Of a stretch of DNA of 64,000 nt, positions 7,993-16,545 are shown one piece after another. Within the stretch, counting starts at the first letter, position 1. Each line of letters starts with the position of its first letter. The notes beneath the pieces are model-generated. The model saw nothing but the letters and a program-made list of their open reading frames with translations, ran no database searches and was not told the DNA's origin. Origin of the DNA: Arthrobacter globiformis (GTDB lineage: Bacteria; Actinomycetota; Actinomycetes; Actinomycetales; Micrococcaceae); the NCBI RefSeq assembly GCF_030817195.1, contig NZ_JAUSYZ010000001.1, positions 4,340,001 through 4,404,000 of the forward strand. Reading direction: 5' to 3'. A program made the translations under genes and the position numbers.

Positions 7993-8666
7993 CCGGTGAA
8001 CCAACCCTGCCAGGCCCGGACCGCGCCAGCGACCCAGACCGCGAGCCCCTTACCCGCAAACAGAAGGCATTGCTCTTCCTGAACTCCCGCCGTCGCAGGT
8101 TCTGGGCTGGGCTCACATTCTTTGTCGTGTGGCTACTGCTCCAGATCCTCTTTGACAGATCGGAGAATTTGCCGCTCAACCTGCTTCCCAACCTCTTCCT
8201 GTACGCAGGCGGGGCGCTCCTTGTGGTCCTCTGGACGAACGGCTCCGTCCTGAACCAGCCGGCCCCTCTCCCCATGGGCATCATGCGCGGCACTGCCACA
8301 AGCCGCTTCATGAACGACGAGACTTGGGAGACAGACTTGTCTCTCGCCCAAGCCCAGGAGGCTTTGGTCCGGCTCTTTCAACAGCCCGGCGCCGAGGCGC
8401 GCCTCATCGGCAGGACCGTTTGGGTGCAGCTCGGCAAGGACTGGCACGCCGAGGAGTGGTGGCACAGTGATGCCGCCCCGCACATGAAACGCAGAGCGCC
8501 GGTCCACTTCTTCCTCAGCGCCACGGACTCGCGGACAGCCATCACTGCCTTCAGCAAGGACCGTCGGCTGGCCGGGATGCACGACGTCGTCCGCCTCTCG
8601 GACGAGATGAGCGCCACCGCCGTCAAGCTGGCCAGGAACGCCACCGAAAGCCGGGACGGCCGTTAG
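7989..8666 (+). CDS. Membrane protein of unknown function, last gene of SipW operon
   Basis: This 225-residue protein has a charged N-terminal tail (about 1-40), two transmembrane helices (about 42-60 and 70-90) and a C-terminal cytoplasmic domain of about 130 residues. That domain is rich in charged residues and tryptophan (WVQLGKDWHAEEWWHSD). I do not recognise a named domain. The ATG at 7989 overlaps the previous stop (ATGA). Its position at the end of a tightly coupled operon suggests a role in export or assembly of the SipW-processed proteins. About 245 bp without a recognisable gene follow before the next repeat array. Confidence 0.65.
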   Translation: MTGEPTLPGPDRASDPDREPLTRKQKALLFLNSRRRRFWAGLTFFVVWLLLQILFDRSENLPLNLLPNLFLYAGGALLVVLWTNGSVLNQPAPLPMGIMRGTATSRFMNDETWETDLSLAQAQEALVRLFQQPGAEARLIGRTVWVQLGKDWHAEEWWHSDAAPHMKRRAPVHFFLSATDSRTAITAFSKDRRLAGMHDVVRLSDEMSATAVKLARNATESRDGR

Positions 8667-8912
8667 TGCTACGAGGGCAGTGACGGTGCTTTTGAGCAGC
8701 ACAGGTTTCTCCTTCAGTGCGGTTGGGGACGCGGCCGCGCCTTCCCGGATTGGGAACGTCCGACGGCGTGCCCCACCACCCTGCCTGCCGGCAGCTCACG
8801 CTTGCCCACCGTCGCCTGACGCGCCGGTGAGCAGGACATGTCATGCGCCGCCGGTTGAGCGTGGCGAAAACTGGAGTGCCGCGACCCTTGATCTCGACAG
8901 GCTCGATCAGCG

Positions 8913-9090
8913 GTGAGGACGCGTCCGGACAAACCCGACGAAACGTGAGGAAGCGTCCGGACAAACCCGACGAAACGTGAGGAAGCGTCCGGACAAACCC
9001 GACGAAACGTGAGGAAGCGTCCGGACAAACCCGACGAAACGTGAGGACGCGTCCGGAGAAACCCGACGAGAGGTGAGGGAGGGTCTCGGG
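8913..9090 (-). repeat. 32-bp array, 5 units plus a partial one, after the permease
   Basis: On the + strand the anchor GTGAGG recurs at 8913, 8945, 8977, 9009, 9041 and 9073, an exact 32-bp period with very similar units (GAAGCGTCCGGACAAACC, then CGACGAAAC). Read on the minus strand it is the same CGCTTCCTCAC motif as in the other arrays. It lies directly downstream of the minus-strand permease stop at 9091, so its orientation relative to the preceding gene is again the C-rich one. Confidence 0.9.
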
Positions 9091-11073
9091 TCAGCCGACG
9101 TGGATACCGGGGCGGCGGGCGGGGTCGGGCTCGTTTTCGCGGATGATCTCGCGGACCACGGGGGCGGTGTCGCCGCGGCCCAGGAGCAGGTAGCGCATCA
9201 GGTGGGCCAGCGGGTTGCCCTCGGCCCACTCGAAGTACGCGTGCGGCCGGACTCCGGTGGCATCGCGCAGGGCAAGCAGAATGGCCGCGATCGCGTTGGG
9301 CGCGGCGGGGCTGTCGGTGCGAAGGACGCGGTGCCCGTCCACCTCCACGCCCCGCACCGTGAGCACGTCACTGAACCCGGAGGGGTCCGTGACGTCGATC
9401 TCCAGGAACATCACGTCGGCCGTGCCAGGAACGGGGTTGTTCTCCCGCTGCGCGGCTTCCTTCTCTGCGTACTCGGCGGCGTCCCGGGCCTGAGGGCGGT
9501 TGGCGATCAGGTTTATCCGCCCGTCGTAGTCAATCGTGTCCGTGATGAAGCGCCGTGCGGTCTCGTCGAACTCGATCCGGTCCACCCGCAGCTCAGTGGT
9601 CCGCGAAACACGGGACACCAGTGAGACCACCACGATGCCCAGAATGAAGAACCCGGAGATGGCCAGGCCGTCCGGCTTCTCGATCACGTTCTCCGCCAGG
9701 GCGTAGAGCATCACGAGGGTCAGGACCGTGAAGCCGACGGCGGCCCCGCGCTTCTTCTTGCGCGCGGCGGAGATGCTCACGGCCACCGCGCCGGAGACCA
9801 TCATGAACAGGATCCCGGTGGCGTACGCGCCGGCCTGGGCGTTGACGTCCGCCTTGAAGCCGATGGTGATGAGGATGCTGATCGCTGTGTAGACGAGGAC
9901 CACGGGCCGCACCGCGCGGGACCAGTCCGGCGCCATGCCGTAGGAAGGCAGGTACCGGGGCACGATGTTGATCAGCCCGGCCATCGCGGACGCGCCGGCG
10001 AACCACAGGATCAGGATGCTGCTGATGTCGTAGACGGACCCGAAGCCGTTGCCGAGCCGCTCGTGCGCCAGGTAGGCCAAGGCACGGCCATTCGCCGGCC
10101 CGCCCTCCTGGAAGGCCTCGGCCGGGATCAGCACGGTGGTCACGAAGCTGCTGCCGATCAGGTACACGCTCATCACCACGGCCGCCGTCGTGAGGAGCTT
10201 GCGCGTGTTGCGGATCCGACTCCGCAGCATCTCCTCCGGTGTGGACCCTGAGGCGGAAACCAACGGCATCATGCTGACGCCGGTTTCAAAACCTGAGAGT
10301 CCCAGCACCAGCAGCGGAAACGCGAGGATCGCAGGCCCGGCGATGTTGCCAAAGCCGCCGCCAAAGGAGGTGAGTTGCGACATCCAGGCGGCGACGGCAC
10401 CCGGCTGAGTAACGGCGTCGTAAATTCCGGTGCCGATGATGACCGCATTCAGCAGCAGGAAGACGCCCACCAGCGGAATGGCCACGGCCACCGCCTCGGA
10501 GAAGCCCAGCAGGAACACCCCGCCCAGGATCAGCAGCATCACCACCGTGATGGGGACGGCCTGGTTCTCGAGGAACGGCGGGAGATACGGGTTCTCCAGC
10601 ATGTGCACGGTGGCGTCGGCGGCGGACAGGGTGATGGTGATGATCCACGACGTCGCCACGAACCCCAGCAGCACCAGCACGAACACCTTCCCGCGCCAGA
10701 ACGGCAGCAGGTTCTCGAGCATGGCCACGGACCCCTGCCCGTGCGGGCTCTCGTGCGCCACCCGCCGGTACATCGGCAGCATGCCCAGCAATGTCAGCGC
10801 CACGATCAGCAGCGTGGCCAGCGGCGACAGTGCCCCGGCGGCGAGCGCGGCGATGCCGGGGAGGTAGGACAGGGTGGAGAAGTAGTCCACGCCGGTCAGG
10901 CACATGACCTTCCACCAGCTCTGCTGGTGCCCCGTGCCCTCCTCGGACTCCGGCCCCACCGGCTGGTGCACCTTGTGCTCCAGCAGCCACCGCGTGAACG
11001 CGCCGCCGGGGCCGTTCTCCCGCTCTGGGTTGGGCACGCTGGCCGGAACGGAGTATTGGGCTGGTGCGGTCAT
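9091..11073 (-). CDS. APC-superfamily permease, possibly a KimA-like potassium importer
   Basis: This 660-residue protein has about 12 transmembrane helices (about 55-490) and a long cytosolic C-terminal domain (about 500-660). The segment GVDYFSTLSYLPGIAALAAG and the later SPHGQGSVAMLENLL match the helix-1 and helix-2 patterns of APC transporters. The length and large soluble tail resemble KimA/Kup-type potassium permeases more than short amino-acid permeases. Its neighbours, TrkH and TrkA on the other strand, support a potassium role, but this is inference and an amino-acid substrate is not excluded. ATG 11073 has AGAAAG upstream. A 30-codon membrane peptide gene lies 106 bp upstream on the same strand. 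Confidence 0.8.
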   Translation of the reverse strand: MTAPAQYSVPASVPNPERENGPGGAFTRWLLEHKVHQPVGPESEEGTGHQQSWWKVMCLTGVDYFSTLSYLPGIAALAAGALSPLATLLIVALTLLGMLPMYRRVAHESPHGQGSVAMLENLLPFWRGKVFVLVLLGFVATSWIITITLSAADATVHMLENPYLPPFLENQAVPITVVMLLILGGVFLLGFSEAVAVAIPLVGVFLLLNAVIIGTGIYDAVTQPGAVAAWMSQLTSFGGGFGNIAGPAILAFPLLVLGLSGFETGVSMMPLVSASGSTPEEMLRSRIRNTRKLLTTAAVVMSVYLIGSSFVTTVLIPAEAFQEGGPANGRALAYLAHERLGNGFGSVYDISSILILWFAGASAMAGLINIVPRYLPSYGMAPDWSRAVRPVVLVYTAISILITIGFKADVNAQAGAYATGILFMMVSGAVAVSISAARKKKRGAAVGFTVLTLVMLYALAENVIEKPDGLAISGFFILGIVVVSLVSRVSRTTELRVDRIEFDETARRFITDTIDYDGRINLIANRPQARDAAEYAEKEAAQRENNPVPGTADVMFLEIDVTDPSGFSDVLTVRGVEVDGHRVLRTDSPAAPNAIAAILLALRDATGVRPHAYFEWAEGNPLAHLMRYLLLGRGDTAPVVREIIRENEPDPARRPGIHVG

Positions 11074-11179
11074 GAAGTGTCTTTCTGGATTTGGGGAAGG
11101 TCCGCCCTCGGGCCGCTGTAGGGCAGCGGGAGCGGCTTGCCCGCCGTCGGGCCGCGGAAGGGGCGCCCGACGGCGGGGG

Positions 11180-11272
11180 CTACTTCGTTGCTCTGATGAG
11201 CCGGTAGATCATGTAGCCGGTTGCGCCGATCCCGAGGATCAGCCACAGCAACGGGGCGCTTTGGGTCAGCAT
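11180..11272 (-). CDS. 30-residue single-pass membrane peptide
   Basis: A short frame reads MLTQSAPLLWLILGIGATGY and then MIYRLIRATK before a stop. It contains one clean transmembrane helix (about 7-24) followed by a basic tail, resembling the KdpF class of tiny subunits in size and layout but not identifiable by sequence. It lies 106 bp upstream of the APC permease on the same strand and probably shares its transcript. No strong ribosome binding site is seen, so translation is uncertain. Its membrane-protein composition is hard to explain by chance in GC-rich DNA. Confidence 0.5.
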   Translation of the reverse strand: MLTQSAPLLWLILGIGATGYMIYRLIRATK

Positions 11273-11455
11273 GGCAGGACACGGCCTTGCGTGCTTGAGG
11301 TGGCCACGGGGTCCTTCGATTCACATGGGCAGTTTGCTGATGACCACGGGAGCCTAGCATCGGCCGGATTCCGAAAAGCGCCAAAACCGGGGATCTTAAC
11401 GCTTTCTTAACGCCTCGTCCTTCACACCGGCCACAGGGATTTCCCCGGTGGTAGC

Positions 11456-13015
11456 GTGACGCGTATGCGCGACGTTCCTGCCCCGAAGGCCCGGCCTGCA
11501 GGCAGGAACGCCCAGCCTCCCGGCAAACGGCTCCGGCCGGCGGCGAAAACTGCCAGGCTCGCGGCCAAGACGACAGCGAAAACAGCCAAAGCGGCTGCCA
11601 GAACAGACCGGAAAGCGGCCGGAACGGACCGTGGGTTCGGCGGGCTGTGGCCCGGCGGCTCCAAAGTCTTCCCGCGCATCCTCAACGTCTTCGCACCCCA
11701 GCACCCCGCCCAGGTGATTGTGCTCGGGTTCGCCGGTGCGGTCGCCCTCGGCACAATCCTGCTCATGCTGCCCATCTCGCGGAACGGCCCCGCGGGAGCG
11801 CCCTTCCTCGATGCCCTGTTCACCTCCACCTCGTCCGTGTGCGTCACCGGCCTGATCACCGTCGACACCCCGGTGTACTGGAGCGGGTTCGGCAAGGTGG
11901 TGATCATGGCCCTGATCCAGATCGGCGGGTTCGGCGTCATGTCCTTCGGCACGCTGCTGGGGGTGCTCATGGCCCGCCGGCTGGGCCTGCGCTCACGGCT
12001 CTCGGCAGCCGCGGAGACCAGGAGCACCGGATTCGGCGACGTGCGCCGCGTGCTGCTCGGGGTCCTGGCCATCAGCCTCACCGTGGAGATCGTGCTCGCG
12101 GGGATGCTGGCCGCCAGGTTGGTCGCGGGCTATGGCTACGAGCCCGGGCGTGCGCTGTGGCACGGCGTCTTCCACGCGGTGTCCTCGTTCAACAACGCCG
12201 GGTTCGCGCTGCACACGGACAACCTCATCGGCTTCGCCGGGGACCCGTGGATCTGCCTGCCCATCGCAGCCGCGGTGATCATCGGCGGCCTCGGCTTCCC
12301 GGTGCTCTTCGAACTGCGCCGGCAGTACCAGCGGCCCATCCATTGGAGCATGAACACCAAGCTGGTCCTCGTGGGCACGGCAGTGCTCCTCACGGCAGGC
12401 ACCGTCTTCATCACCGCCGTCGAATGGTCCAACCCGGCCACCCTCGGCGCGCTCAAGCCGGGCGAACGCGTCCTGGCCGGCTTCTTCCAGTCCGTCATCA
12501 CCCGCACCGCCGGATTCAACAGCGTCGACATCGGGCAGATGCACGAGGTGTCCTGGCTGGGCATGGACATCCTGATGTTCATCGGCGGCGGCCCGGCCGG
12601 CACCGCGGGCGGCCTGAAGATCACCACGTTCAGCGTCCTGTTCTTCATCCTCCTGACGGAACTGCAGGGCGGCACGGCCGTGAACATCTTCGGCAAGCGG
12701 CTCTCCCGCGCCGTGCACCGGCAGGCAATCACCGTGGTGCTGCTGGCCATCGGGCTGGTAGTCGCCTCCACAATGTTCCTGATGATCATCACCGACTTCG
12801 GCCAGGAGCGGATCCTGTTCGAGGTGATCTCCGCGTTTGCCACGGTGGGTCTGTCCACAGGCATCACGGCCGCCATGCCGCCGGCTGGCCAGGTGGTGCT
12901 GATCCTGCTCATGTTCATCGGCCGCCTGGGCCCGGTGACGCTGGGCGCCGCACTGGCCCTCCGCGAACGCCCGCTTCTGTACGAATACCCGAAGGAAAGG
13001 CCCCTCATTGGCTAA
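11456..13015 (+). CDS. trkH: TrkH-family potassium uptake protein
   Basis: This 519-residue protein is the channel-like subunit of a Trk/Ktr potassium uptake system in the membrane. The four pore loops with their selectivity-filter glycines are visible: SSVCVTGL, SSFNNAGFAL, TRTAGFNS and FATVGLSTGIT. An unusual N-terminal extension of about 60 residues, rich in Lys, Ala and Arg, precedes the first helix and has no counterpart in ordinary TrkH proteins. The start is GTG 11456 or ATG 11465; GGTGG lies just upstream. The stop overlaps the trkA start by 8 nt, so the two are translationally coupled. A direct repeat TCTTAACGC (two copies, 11393-11413) lies before the gene. Confidence 0.9.
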   Translation: MTRMRDVPAPKARPAGRNAQPPGKRLRPAAKTARLAAKTTAKTAKAAARTDRKAAGTDRGFGGLWPGGSKVFPRILNVFAPQHPAQVIVLGFAGAVALGTILLMLPISRNGPAGAPFLDALFTSTSSVCVTGLITVDTPVYWSGFGKVVIMALIQIGGFGVMSFGTLLGVLMARRLGLRSRLSAAAETRSTGFGDVRRVLLGVLAISLTVEIVLAGMLAARLVAGYGYEPGRALWHGVFHAVSSFNNAGFALHTDNLIGFAGDPWICLPIAAAVIIGGLGFPVLFELRRQYQRPIHWSMNTKLVLVGTAVLLTAGTVFITAVEWSNPATLGALKPGERVLAGFFQSVITRTAGFNSVDIGQMHEVSWLGMDILMFIGGGPAGTAGGLKITTFSVLFFILLTELQGGTAVNIFGKRLSRAVHRQAITVVLLAIGLVVASTMFLMIITDFGQERILFEVISAFATVGLSTGITAAMPPAGQVVLILLMFIGRLGPVTLGAALALRERPLLYEYPKERPLIG

Positions 13016-13700
13016 GAACTTCTTCTCCCGTTCCCCCGAATCCACGGCACAGGCAGATTCGGTGGTGGTCATCGGACTGGGCCGCTTCGGCGGGTCGCTG
13101 GCACTGGAGCTCGAGGCGCAGGGCACCGAGGTGCTGGGCATCGACTCCAACGAGGACACCGTGCAGTCCTACAACGGCCGGCTCACCCACGTGGTCCGGG
13201 CGGACTCCACCAAGGAGGAGGTGCTCCGCCAGCTCTCCGTCCACGAGTTCGACCGCGCCGTGGTGGGCATCGGCAGCGACATCGAGGCGAGCATCCTGAC
13301 GACCTCGCGCCTGCTCACATTCAAGAAGCCGCAGATCTGGGCCAAGGCCATCAGCGAGCCGCACGCCGAGATCCTCAACCAGCTCGGCGTGAACCACGTG
13401 ATCCGCCCCGAGCACGACATGGGCAAGCGCGTGGCCCACCTGGTCCGCGGCTCGCTGCTGGACTACGTCGAGTTCGAGGACGACTTCGTGATGATCCGCA
13501 CCAGCCCGCCCACCGAGGCCCGTGACCGTCCGCTCGGCGTGCTGGGCCTGCGCGACAAGTACGGCATCACCATCGTGGCGGTCAAGCGCCCCGGCGGGAT
13601 CTGGGGCCACACCACCGCGCAGACCGTCCTGTACGACGACGACCAGATCATCGTGCAGGGAAGCAAGACGCAAGCGGAGCGGTTCAGCAACATGACGTAG
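13008..13700 (+). CDS. trkA: TrkA-family potassium uptake regulatory subunit (RCK)
   Basis: This 230-residue cytosolic protein gates the TrkH channel through nucleotide binding. An RCK-N Rossmann domain (about 17-140) carries VVVIGLGRFGGSLALEL and an acidic residue at the end of strand 2 (GIDSNEDT). A TrkA-C domain (about 150-225) follows. The length is that of single-unit KtrA/TrkA proteins. The TTG start at 13008 overlaps the trkH stop and is preceded by GAAAGG inside trkH. No gene for a second RCK unit is present nearby. Confidence 0.93.
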   Translation: MAKNFFSRSPESTAQADSVVVIGLGRFGGSLALELEAQGTEVLGIDSNEDTVQSYNGRLTHVVRADSTKEEVLRQLSVHEFDRAVVGIGSDIEASILTTSRLLTFKKPQIWAKAISEPHAEILNQLGVNHVIRPEHDMGKRVAHLVRGSLLDYVEFEDDFVMIRTSPPTEARDRPLGVLGLRDKYGITIVAVKRPGGIWGHTTAQTVLYDDDQIIVQGSKTQAERFSNMT

Positions 13701-13734
13701 GTTTTGCCGGTGGCCGGCTACCTCGTGTGGCCTG

Positions 13735-14124
13735 TTACCGCGTGGCCGGCGCCTCAATAAAGACCACCTGGCTCAGGCTTCTGACCGGGCCCCGCCTACG
13801 GGCGGCAGGCTTGCCGACGGCGTTAGCCGGGTTCCCGGCGTCGGACTTCACCTTCCCGGCACCTGTGGAAAGCCCGGCACCTGTGGAATGCCCGACGGCG
13901 TTTGCCGCCTTTCCGGCCGGGACCCGGCGCACGCTGAGCTGCTCCAGATCCAGCAGCCGGCGGGCGCCGGTCCGGGCGTCGATGATCCAGAACAGGTCGA
14001 TGTCCCGGAGTGTGCTGCTCACGGTCCCCCGGTGCGCCAGCCGGCCGCGGTGCCAGGCCTCGACCTCGTCACCCACCGCCAGCTCCGCGCTGGACTGCAC
14101 TTCAAGCGTCAAATGTTCGTTCAC
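13735..14124 (-). CDS. Small conserved hypothetical protein, paralogue of the 3464-3718 protein
   Basis: This 129-residue protein contains the same module as the 3464-3718 product: VGDEVEAWHRGRLAHRGTV, FWIIDARTGARRLLDLEQLS, then VRRVP. It adds a C-terminal tail of about 65 residues rich in Ala, Gly, Lys and Arg (AVGHSTGAGLSTGAGKVKSD), with no hydrophobic helix. The GTG start at 14124 is chosen because a strong GGAGGGGG (14132-14139) lies 7 nt upstream. The function is unknown; the module may be a small SH3-like or ligand-binding beta fold. Confidence 0.65.
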   Translation of the reverse strand: MNEHLTLEVQSSAELAVGDEVEAWHRGRLAHRGTVSSTLRDIDLFWIIDARTGARRLLDLEQLSVRRVPAGKAANAVGHSTGAGLSTGAGKVKSDAGNPANAVGKPAARRRGPVRSLSQVVFIEAPATR

Positions 14125-14465
14125 AGCCGGTCCCCCTCCATTGGAATGTCGATGGGACCAGCCTGCACCACGATGTTTTCCAAAACGTTTCACGTGAGGT
14201 CGCGTTGTGTGTCTGCGCTGTTACCGGCTGAGCCTGCGAGCGCACCTTGGAAAGTGGATGCGCAGTTGGCGGGGAATAAGAGCGCCGGAAAATATGTGAT
14301 TCACTAACACGCAGGAAATAGAAATAAGTCCAAAATCCTGAAAACTGCGCCAATCTTGATCGTTTCCTGCGGCATTCTTAGCTTGGGCCTCTTCAGTTAC
14401 AGAAATATCCGGTAATTGCCACCAAGCCTTTATGGACGCGCGCCCTATACATGGACAGTAACGGC
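14125..14465. other. AT-richer gap holding an orphan copy of the SipW-operon promoter block
   Basis: No convincing gene is seen in these 340 bp. At 14350-14381 the sequence matches 5595-5626 upstream of the SipW operon, with identical sub-blocks CCAATCTTGAT, TCCTG and TCTTAG at equal spacing. A second similar block, ACAGAAATATCCGG (14399-14412), corresponds to ACAGTATGTATCCGG near 5659. The promoter points to the + strand, where only the antisense side of the Wzy-like gene and a nine-codon frame (14433) follow. It may start a small or antisense RNA. Confidence 0.45.
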
Positions 14466-16337
14466 CTAATTCCCCGCTAAGGAATCTGCCCGCTGACTGG
14501 CAGCCAAAGCCTCCTGTGCGTGGCCGAGCCGCTGGTGGATATTCGCCAAAACCCGCCACGGCGTCTCCAGGGACGGGTCCAGCGAGGCTGCGTGCTCCAA
14601 GTCGGCGATGGCTTCGGCGGAACGGCCCAGGCCGAACTGTGCCACACCGCGGTGGACGTAGAGCGCCGTCGAATACGGGGCGTCAGCGACCATCGCGTCC
14701 AACAGGTCCTTGGCCGCAGGAACGTCGCCGCTGTAAAGGTAGCCGACCGCCAAGGCGGTGCCCGCCTCCTGCGAACCGGGCGTCCGTTCCCGGGCGAGCC
14801 TTCCCCATTCCACGGCGTGCCGGGCCGCCTCCTGGTCCCCCGCCGTCGCCGGGCCGGCGAACGCCTGGGCTGCAAGCAGCGCGGTGTCGCTATCCCATGG
14901 CCGAAGCTGCCTGGCCTGCACAAACGCCTGTTGCGCCCCGGCAATGTTCCCCGCCGCGGCCGCCCGAGCTCCGGCAACCATGGGCCATTCAGCGAGGGTA
15001 GCGGGAACGGCAACGACCAGCGCCGCGAGGACCAACACCACGCCCGCCAGTCGCGGAACTGCACGCAATTTCCGGGCAGCAGGGGCCGGGATGAACCGGT
15101 TGCCGGCTCCGGCGGGATTCCCGACGTCGGACCCCACCAGGCCCCCGCAGAGGAAGGCAACGAGGCCCGTGGTCCCGATCGAAGTGAAGTGGGTCAGCAG
15201 GGCCAGTGCGTAGGCTGCGACAGTCGCCAGCACCACGGCAAGATACCTTCGGTCCGCCGATACCGGGGTTTCCCGCAACCGCCGGATCACAGCAATCACT
15301 GACACGGCGATCAAAGCCAGAACGAGCACCAGCAGCGGAAAACCGCCTGCTGCCAGTGCCTGCAGTGGCCAGCTGTGCGGCGAATCGGCAGGAAAGCTGT
15401 CACCAACAGTCCGCGCCCATTCCCCGTTCAGGTACGCGGGCAACGCGTCCACGAAACCGCTCGGACCTACGCCCGAGACAGAGTGGTCGGCGATCAGCCC
15501 GAGGCTCCGGTCCCACAGCAGCCACCGCCCATCCACCGTTCCGGCTGACAGCAGCCGATCCCTGGCGGCGGGAACCAGAAACACGACGATGGCGATGCCC
15601 GCCGCGGCGGCCGCAGCTCCGGCGGCGGTTTTCAGCGGGGGCCAGGACCTGCCCTTCATCCAGGTGAAGGCGACGAACAGAGCCACGACCAGGAGGGCCG
15701 CCAGCGCAGCCCGGGACCCGGAAAGCACAGCAACTCCGGCGCCGGCCAGCAAACCCGCACGGCACAGCCAAACCTGCCAGTTCCGGCCTGGCCCGCCTTG
15801 CGCAGCCAGGACACCGGCAATCACGACGCCGGCCAGGCCTTGGTCGGTTGCGTTGCCCAGCGTCGCTCCCGGCCTTACATCTTCAGCGCCGCCTAGCGGG
15901 CGCAGACCTGCGCTTTCCAGCACGGCAAGGACGAACAAGGCGATGCCCGCGACTGCCAGGGACAGGCTGAGCACCGTGCGCCGCCGACTCGCGTCGGAAC
16001 TGCCGAGGATTTTTGCACCCACCGCGAGAACAGCCACGTACACCGCCAGTGTCAGCAGGCCCTCATAGCGCGGCCAGCGTCCCGCGATACTCGCAAGAGG
16101 CGTGTCGGAGAGCAGCATCGCGACGGCGATCCACAGCACGCAGGCTGCCGTTACTGCCTTCACCGCCAGCGGGAGGCGCGCACCAACAGGCGACAGCAGG
16201 CCGGCGAGGACGGCGAGAATCACCACCACGAGCTTGACCCATACGAAGCGGAACAGTCCGCCAGGCTGGAAGGCCAGGAGAGAGGCGGCCATCAGGATCA
16301 TGCAGGCCCCGGGAAGACGGGAGATTGCTCGTTCCAT
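14466..16337 (-). CDS. O-antigen ligase/Wzy-like membrane protein with C-terminal TPRs
   Basis: This 623-residue protein has about 11-12 transmembrane helices (about 10-455) and a C-terminal TPR domain (about 470-620). The Wzy_C/O-antigen ligase signature is visible in the large periplasmic-type loop: LWDRSLGLIADHSVSGVGPS and FPADSPHSWPLQALAAGG. TPR-like helices include TALYVHRGVAQFGLGRSAEA and PWRVLANIHQRLGHAQEALA. The family polymerises or transfers glycans or links sugars to surface carriers. Fusion with TPRs is known in Gram-positive members, and the substrate is unknown. It is divergent from the giant repeat protein at 16546, which may be its partner or glycosylation substrate (inference). 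Confidence 0.8.
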   Translation of the reverse strand: MERAISRLPGACMILMAASLLAFQPGGLFRFVWVKLVVVILAVLAGLLSPVGARLPLAVKAVTAACVLWIAVAMLLSDTPLASIAGRWPRYEGLLTLAVYVAVLAVGAKILGSSDASRRRTVLSLSLAVAGIALFVLAVLESAGLRPLGGAEDVRPGATLGNATDQGLAGVVIAGVLAAQGGPGRNWQVWLCRAGLLAGAGVAVLSGSRAALAALLVVALFVAFTWMKGRSWPPLKTAAGAAAAAAGIAIVVFLVPAARDRLLSAGTVDGRWLLWDRSLGLIADHSVSGVGPSGFVDALPAYLNGEWARTVGDSFPADSPHSWPLQALAAGGFPLLVLVLALIAVSVIAVIRRLRETPVSADRRYLAVVLATVAAYALALLTHFTSIGTTGLVAFLCGGLVGSDVGNPAGAGNRFIPAPAARKLRAVPRLAGVVLVLAALVVAVPATLAEWPMVAGARAAAAGNIAGAQQAFVQARQLRPWDSDTALLAAQAFAGPATAGDQEAARHAVEWGRLARERTPGSQEAGTALAVGYLYSGDVPAAKDLLDAMVADAPYSTALYVHRGVAQFGLGRSAEAIADLEHAASLDPSLETPWRVLANIHQRLGHAQEALAASQRADSLAGN

Positions 16338-16453
16338 GCGCAGCCTGCAGCCTTTCCCCCGAAATTGTTCGTAACCAACAATAGCCGTCCTACGCGTTCA
16401 CTTTTCCACGGATCCGGGAACGCAATATACAAATTCAGCCCGTTACACAATCG

Positions 16454-16545
16454 TTGGACAAAGCCTATTCCACAGTTAGACTGAGTCGTTCTTTGACAAT
16501 TTAAAGTGACGGCCGCGCCGTTTGCTGACCCATGGGGGGATAAAA
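16454..16545 (+). promoter_or_regulatory. Candidate promoter and strong RBS for the repeat surface protein
   Basis: TTGGAC (16454-16459) and TTAGAC (16476-16481) are 16 nt apart, and GGGGGG (16534-16539) lies 6 nt before the ATG. The TTG...TTAG pattern and the run-of-G ribosome binding site resemble those in front of the SipW operon at 5601-5710. Confidence 0.4.

Noticed and set aside
11273..11455. A c-di-AMP (ydaO) riboswitch upstream of the potassium genes
   Set aside because: I could not find the conserved helices or core sequences on either strand. A covariance search would be decisive.
11647..13299. A 550-residue + strand frame overlapping trkH and trkA
   Set aside because: It is rich in Arg, His and Pro and lies in the wrong frame relative to two well-supported genes.
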